Shown here one piece after another: positions 27,301 through 33,300 of a stretch of 64,000 nt of DNA. The position numbers and the translations under genes are program-made. Below the pieces are notes generated by a model that worked only from the letters and a program-made list of their open reading frames with translations, ran no database searches and was not told where the DNA came from. The stretch is from assembly GCF_015706575.1 (NCBI RefSeq), contig NW_024037074.1:31857334-31921333 (forward strand), written 5' to 3'. Within the stretch, counting starts at the first letter, position 1. Each line of letters begins with the position of its first letter. Source of the stretch: Patiria miniata (taxonomy: Eukaryota > Echinodermata > Asteroidea > Valvatida > Asterinidae).

Positions 27301-30300
27301 CTCAGTAAAGCTGCTCCCAGAGTGCACGCAATTTTATTCAATGGATTCAGAAAAGCTATTTGCTGGAAGTCTTTTCATGCATCTGGTCTACACAATGGAA
27401 TGGATGAGGGCCTATTTTTTTTTTTTTTTTTTGCATTCATATATTGACAATTGAAGTTCATATCACTTTTCATTTTGACAAACAGTTCTGGAGAAGAAAT
27501 GTGTCTTGAAGAATAAAAAGAATAATAGTAAATTCTTACAATAACAATAGGTGTTGGGCATCTGGTCTACACAATGGACTGGATGAGGGCCCATTCATGT
27601 GCATATAAAACAGGCTAATCCTATACAATAGCACTGCTCAGCTCTTTTCACCCGTCAAATTGTCGCAACTGACCGTCGGTTAGTCAGTCAGTCAGACATG
27701 AACAAATAGGATACTGCATATGTAAAGGCTGGTGCATGGAACCAGAAAATACCGGATCAGTGTCACACAAGAGCACTTTTAGTTTCTCGGAAAAGTGAGG
27801 GTATTATGTTTTCAGTTTTTCATTGTATACATTTATTACCTGATAACAAGGTTTTGAAGGTTTCAGAAGTGTATTGTATTTATTGAAAATGAGTTTAAAA
27901 AAAATAATTAACAAAATTAATTTGGATTGGAAAATGGCATATCTACATGCACATGTATTTGTATAGACAAATCCAACGACAGCCATCTTCTGAGGCAGTG
28001 GCGTAGCCAGGAATTTTTCAGTGGGGGGGCGCTGGGGGGACTGGAACATTTCATGGGGGGGCGTCATGTAGATCAATGATAATTTTTTTAGAAACTCAAA
28101 ATCTAAGTGGGGGGCGACTGGGGGGGGGGGGGGGGGGGGCGACAAGGTTTCATGGGGGGGCGACACGCCCCCCGTGGCTACGCCACTGTTCTGAGGTGGC
28201 ACCAGCTTTACGCTCACTGGTAAAGCACCGCTCCTTTGACCAATAGGGTTACCCAAATGCACACGCGCCTTGTCTTCAAGAACATATGCAACATGCATGT
28301 GGTTCCACCTCGAAAATGGCTTCTAATTTTGTTCGTCGGATTCACTTATACATTGTACATGTACATGTAGTCTTTTATACTGGCAAACAAAATGAGCGCA
28401 GATGTCATGTTTACAAGCACAAATATATTGTTGGATGAGATAGCCTCATGAGATGACAAACTGCACACAGACAAGAATACATGCAAGGGTGAAATTTAAT
28501 GTATGTATGTATACATGTCGACTTTAAAGATACGGTACATGTATGTCACAAGGATAATTTGCTTTTTGTGCTTTCTTTTGTGTGTGAAGCAATGAAATTG
28601 TAGGGTACATAATTAACAACTAACCTGTTGAACTTTCAGCTCAGTGGATAAAAGACAGAAAAACGTATGCACAATTTTTTGGGGTCTCGTAACTGGACTC
28701 CGTTGCCGCACCCTATTTTTGCCGTGAGCACCCTATTTTTGAAACATGGGTATTTTTTTCCAAAAGATATGCATTTCGGGCAAAAAAAAAATAATTTCAC
28801 AGGGCATTTGATACCAGTCCTTTAATTCTTCAAGAACTTTGAGAAAGGTTTCTGTCATTAAATCGGAAGGTTCTTTCCCGGGTAATTTCAGTTTAATATT
28901 GGCTTAATACCCACAAAGGCAGCAAAATGAAGAGCCAGCCCGTGCTAAAACTTTAATGAAAGAAATGCGATCAGGCTGTGGCAATATGATACACTGTGTC
29001 AAGCCTTGAAACCCGGTTTCTAAAAATTGGACCGGATTACATGCATATTATGCACATGCTCCTGTTGTATGCACTAAATGGTGAAGCGGCCTAATTTACT
29101 ACGTGTACATGTACATGTACCACCTATCCATTTCTGTCAGCAATACATCAATCTGTGCAGTATGGATATTGTGTTTCAGTAATCAACTGGCACAGAACAT
29201 GCACTGTGCAGACATGGACTTGTGTGCCTGCAGGGAAACAGTTTACAATTTAATTATAAATAATAAGTCATAAGTGCTACAGGCCAGCATGTACATTTAA
29301 TGTAAGCCTAAATGTAGAGGTCCGAGCCTCTCCATTTTCTATTTTCACCACGGCTGTGCCTGAATATACCAAGCCAAATATTTGATCGATGGAACATCTA
29401 AATGGCACTTTTTTGATGCAAAATAATAAATTTGAAAAATGTGAGCGATATTAAGGAGATGATGAAAAAACGTGCACCATGTTATTTTATCTGTATAATA
29501 GTTGCATGGTTTTATTGTTTGTCAAATACCATTCATTTCATTTCATTTATTATTTCTCAGATAAGAACACATACATACCGGTAGGCCTATATCATTGTCA
29601 CCATTTATGTTTAATTGATCGAAGCATTCTATTAATTTTAGTTATTGTTGTAGTAAATAATCTGTTGCATTTGCATTATATTAATTTGTGACAAATGGAA
29701 ATAAAACAATACAATACAATACAATATATACACAATTTAATACAATACAGACATTATGGGTAACAGGAGAGGGTTAAGATTAAAGAAATTTAAAGAAAAA
29801 TGAAAAAGTATTGATAACACCCCTGAAGGATTGCCAAAAGCAAACTAAATCACTATCTGGTGTCTCTCCAACATGGTATCAAGCAGAAAGAAAAACAGTT
29901 AGCATGCAGGCATAAAATACCCAGTCCCATCAAATATATTGCCGTTAGCAAAAAAAAATGTAAAAAAAAAGATAAAAGATAAAAAAAATGGACATTGGGA
30001 TAGAATAGAGTAATGTCCGGTTAAGTTGTGAATATTTTAATGTCAGAACAGAAAAAGAATCCCGAAATTCAGCGTTTTGTCAAAGTACATTTTTTATCAA
30101 GTACAAAGAAAAACAGTTAACATGCATGCATAAAATACCAAGTCCTATTGAATATATTGCTGTTAGCAAATATTTTTTTTAAAACATATAAAAGATGAAA
30201 GATGGACAATAGCAAAGAATAGGATACCATCCAATTAAGTTGTAAATATTGTAATGTCAGAACAGAAAAAGAATCCCGAAATTCAGCATTTTGTCAAAAG

Positions 30301-33300
30301 CCATGACAACACGTTCCATTAGCCTGTACATTTGCACGCATTTTATCAAGACAGTCATTTAGTTTCTTTTAGCATAAGCAGTCATGCTTTTGGGGTTTTG
30401 ACAGCAATGTCAAACTTTTATTTGTTTCAATCAAGCAAACAAAAAACAAATAAACAGGATATGGCAAGCCTAGTAATGCTGGTCCCAGAGTGCACACAAT
30501 TGTAAGAAATTGATTAGAATGACTATTCACTGAAAGTCTTTTCATGCATTTTGTTTCCGCAATGGGCCGGATTTAGCCCATTCATTGGCCTTAAGGAGTA
30601 AGCCAATACGATAGCACTGCCAGGCTCACAAGCGACAGCCAGTCAGTCAGTGAGTAAATTGGTCACTCTGTCGGTGAGTCCATCACGTACACAGAAGACA
30701 TTAGGCTGGCCCTCTTGGACCAGCAATAAGCAGAGTTACAGCTACATTCTCAAGCAAGTAGTGCACTGAAAGTGCAAATGTACAGTTCAGCAAAAGCAAA
30801 TGTGAAGTACAGCTTTACAAATATACAACTTTTACAAAAATAAGGAAGGCTGAAGCAAAACAAAGCTGAAGCACTTGTACGTGTGTAGTCGTACATGTAC
30901 AAGCATGATGTAAGCAAGCATGAAATGAACTGCTACAGATGACAAGGTGTAAGATTGAAACATGTTTTATTTTATACATCACCTTTTTCGTCCTTCCTCC
31001 TGAGTAACCAACTTGCTGTGTATTGGAAAGGACATCACATCGGGTCAAGACTCAAACATTTCCAAGCAAACTTACAAACTTTCCTGTAATTGTTCTTCTC
31101 TCCAAAATCTAACCTACTAAAATCTCTAATTCAACTTCAGACAGTGTTTGGTACATGTAAGTTACAACCCTGAAACTCAATCAGGTTTTCTCTATGCGTC
31201 CTGCTATAAAACTGCAACAGAATGCAACAGAATGCAACACAGCTGTAATGAAAATCCTGCTCAATGCAACAAGATGCAGGATTAACTGTTGTATGCACTT
31301 TGCAATTAATGTACCCCTGCTAAATTGCAACAACGTGCATTTAAGCAGCATGATACCCGACTGCCAAATGCAACATAATGCAACACAGCTGAAATGAAAA
31401 CCCTGCTCAATGCAACGAGATGCAACAGTGGATTAACTGTTGTATCACTCAGCCTTGGCACTATGCAGAACTTTACCCCTGCTAAATTGCAACAAGGTGC
31501 ATTAAGCAGCATGAGACCTTGCTACTAAATGCAACAGCATGCAACACAGCTGTAATGAAAACCCTGCTCAATTATGCAACGAGCATGACAAGATGCAACA
31601 GTGGATTAACTGTTGTATCAGTCTTGGCACTTTGCAGAACTTTACCCCTGCTAAATTGCAACAAGGTGCATTTAAGCAGCATGAGACCTTGCTACTAAAT
31701 GCAACAGCATGCAACACAGCTGTAATGAAAACCCTGCTCAATTATGCAACGAGCACGAGATGCAACAGTGGATTAACTGTTGTATCAGTCTTGGCACTTT
31801 GCAGAACTTTACCCAGGCGCTAAATTGCAACAAAGTGCATTAAGCAGCATGAGACCTGACTGCTAAATGCAACAGTATCACAAGTTTTTATCACGGTTGC
31901 TTTCTGTTGCATTTAGCAGGGTTAGGATTTTTTATGGTGTATCTTTCTACCCAGAGCGACCCTGATGGACTTCCTGCACATGTACCCCTTGAACAGCTAC
32001 AAAGGGAGAGTTGGGGGAGACCACTGGGAGGGACGTACCGTTATGAATGCACTACTGACGGCGCCTGACCGTCGCGCGGAGACGTTCTTTGAGGTTGTAC
32101 ACATTCAGAACAAAATTACTAGTACAGTATACATGTACTTCGCGCGATAAGCATGCGAACCGGTGTGTACACCTACAGGATTCCTTATGGGTTAGAAAAC
32201 ACAATTAGAACAATAGACCCCACAAGGAAGTCTTCAGAAATCTATCTGCCCCATAAAGGAAACGCTACATGGAGTTTGAGATTTCAATGGAGTACAAAAG
32301 AAGGGAAACAAAGGTATTCCCATACGTACATGTAAGGCTATGTGTCAACACAGTATGTTCTCTACTAGGCTTGCAAAAGTTGTCATAAAGCGCGATCTAC
32401 TTTCGTGCACAGAGTCCATACCATGTTTAAAGCCTAAAGTATCGGTAACAAAGCCCTGTTTAGCCTCACACAAATATTCCGATTGGCCAAATCTAAATTG
32501 GCCAAAACTAAAATTGGTGAAATATCAAAGTGCACGCGCATGTACCCTTAAGCGTAAATTCTATACATCATACCTGCAGCCCAATTTGCTCTCGATCATT
32601 TTCATTTATTGTCACAATCTGTTTTCATATATGCCATAAACATGACAATGAGAATGACACGCATTGTATTAGTACTCTCAATGCCCATTGTGAACAAGTC
32701 AGGATGTTAACAACAGACAATTAATTGCAGTACTTGTATATGATGTAGACATGGTAGATGTACTATAGTGCTGCATTATTACTATGTCTGGTAACTTGTC
32801 ACAAATGTGTTCCCCCTGCTCATAAATATATTCCTTTGCTAAACTGCTCTTTTTCTAGCAACACAAACATTATTCACATTTGAATGAGACATCGACCAAA
32901 AAAAATCCACCCACGCTATTACTTTACAAATTTCAAATTACCCTCCAGTACATGCTACATTTTTGCGGCCCAACAATAATTCCATTCTCAGAGGATGGAC
33001 TGGTTCCTGCCCCACAATCAGTATCGATAGTACTGTATATGGACCGGGAACAAATTTGCTCATAAGGCGGCACTTTTTGTGGCCACAATAAAAAAAAAAA
33101 TTCAGGACTGTGCAAACATACAAGGTCAAAATTTATTGAATTTGTTGAAGAGTATGGGTGATGCAAATTTAAACTATAGGACCTACATGTACTTGCATGT
33201 ACATGTATGTCTCTGTAGAAAACCTTCGTTCCTGTGATATACACACCAATGAATGTGCACCACTTTATTACTACAGGGAATCAATATCCACTCCCAGATT

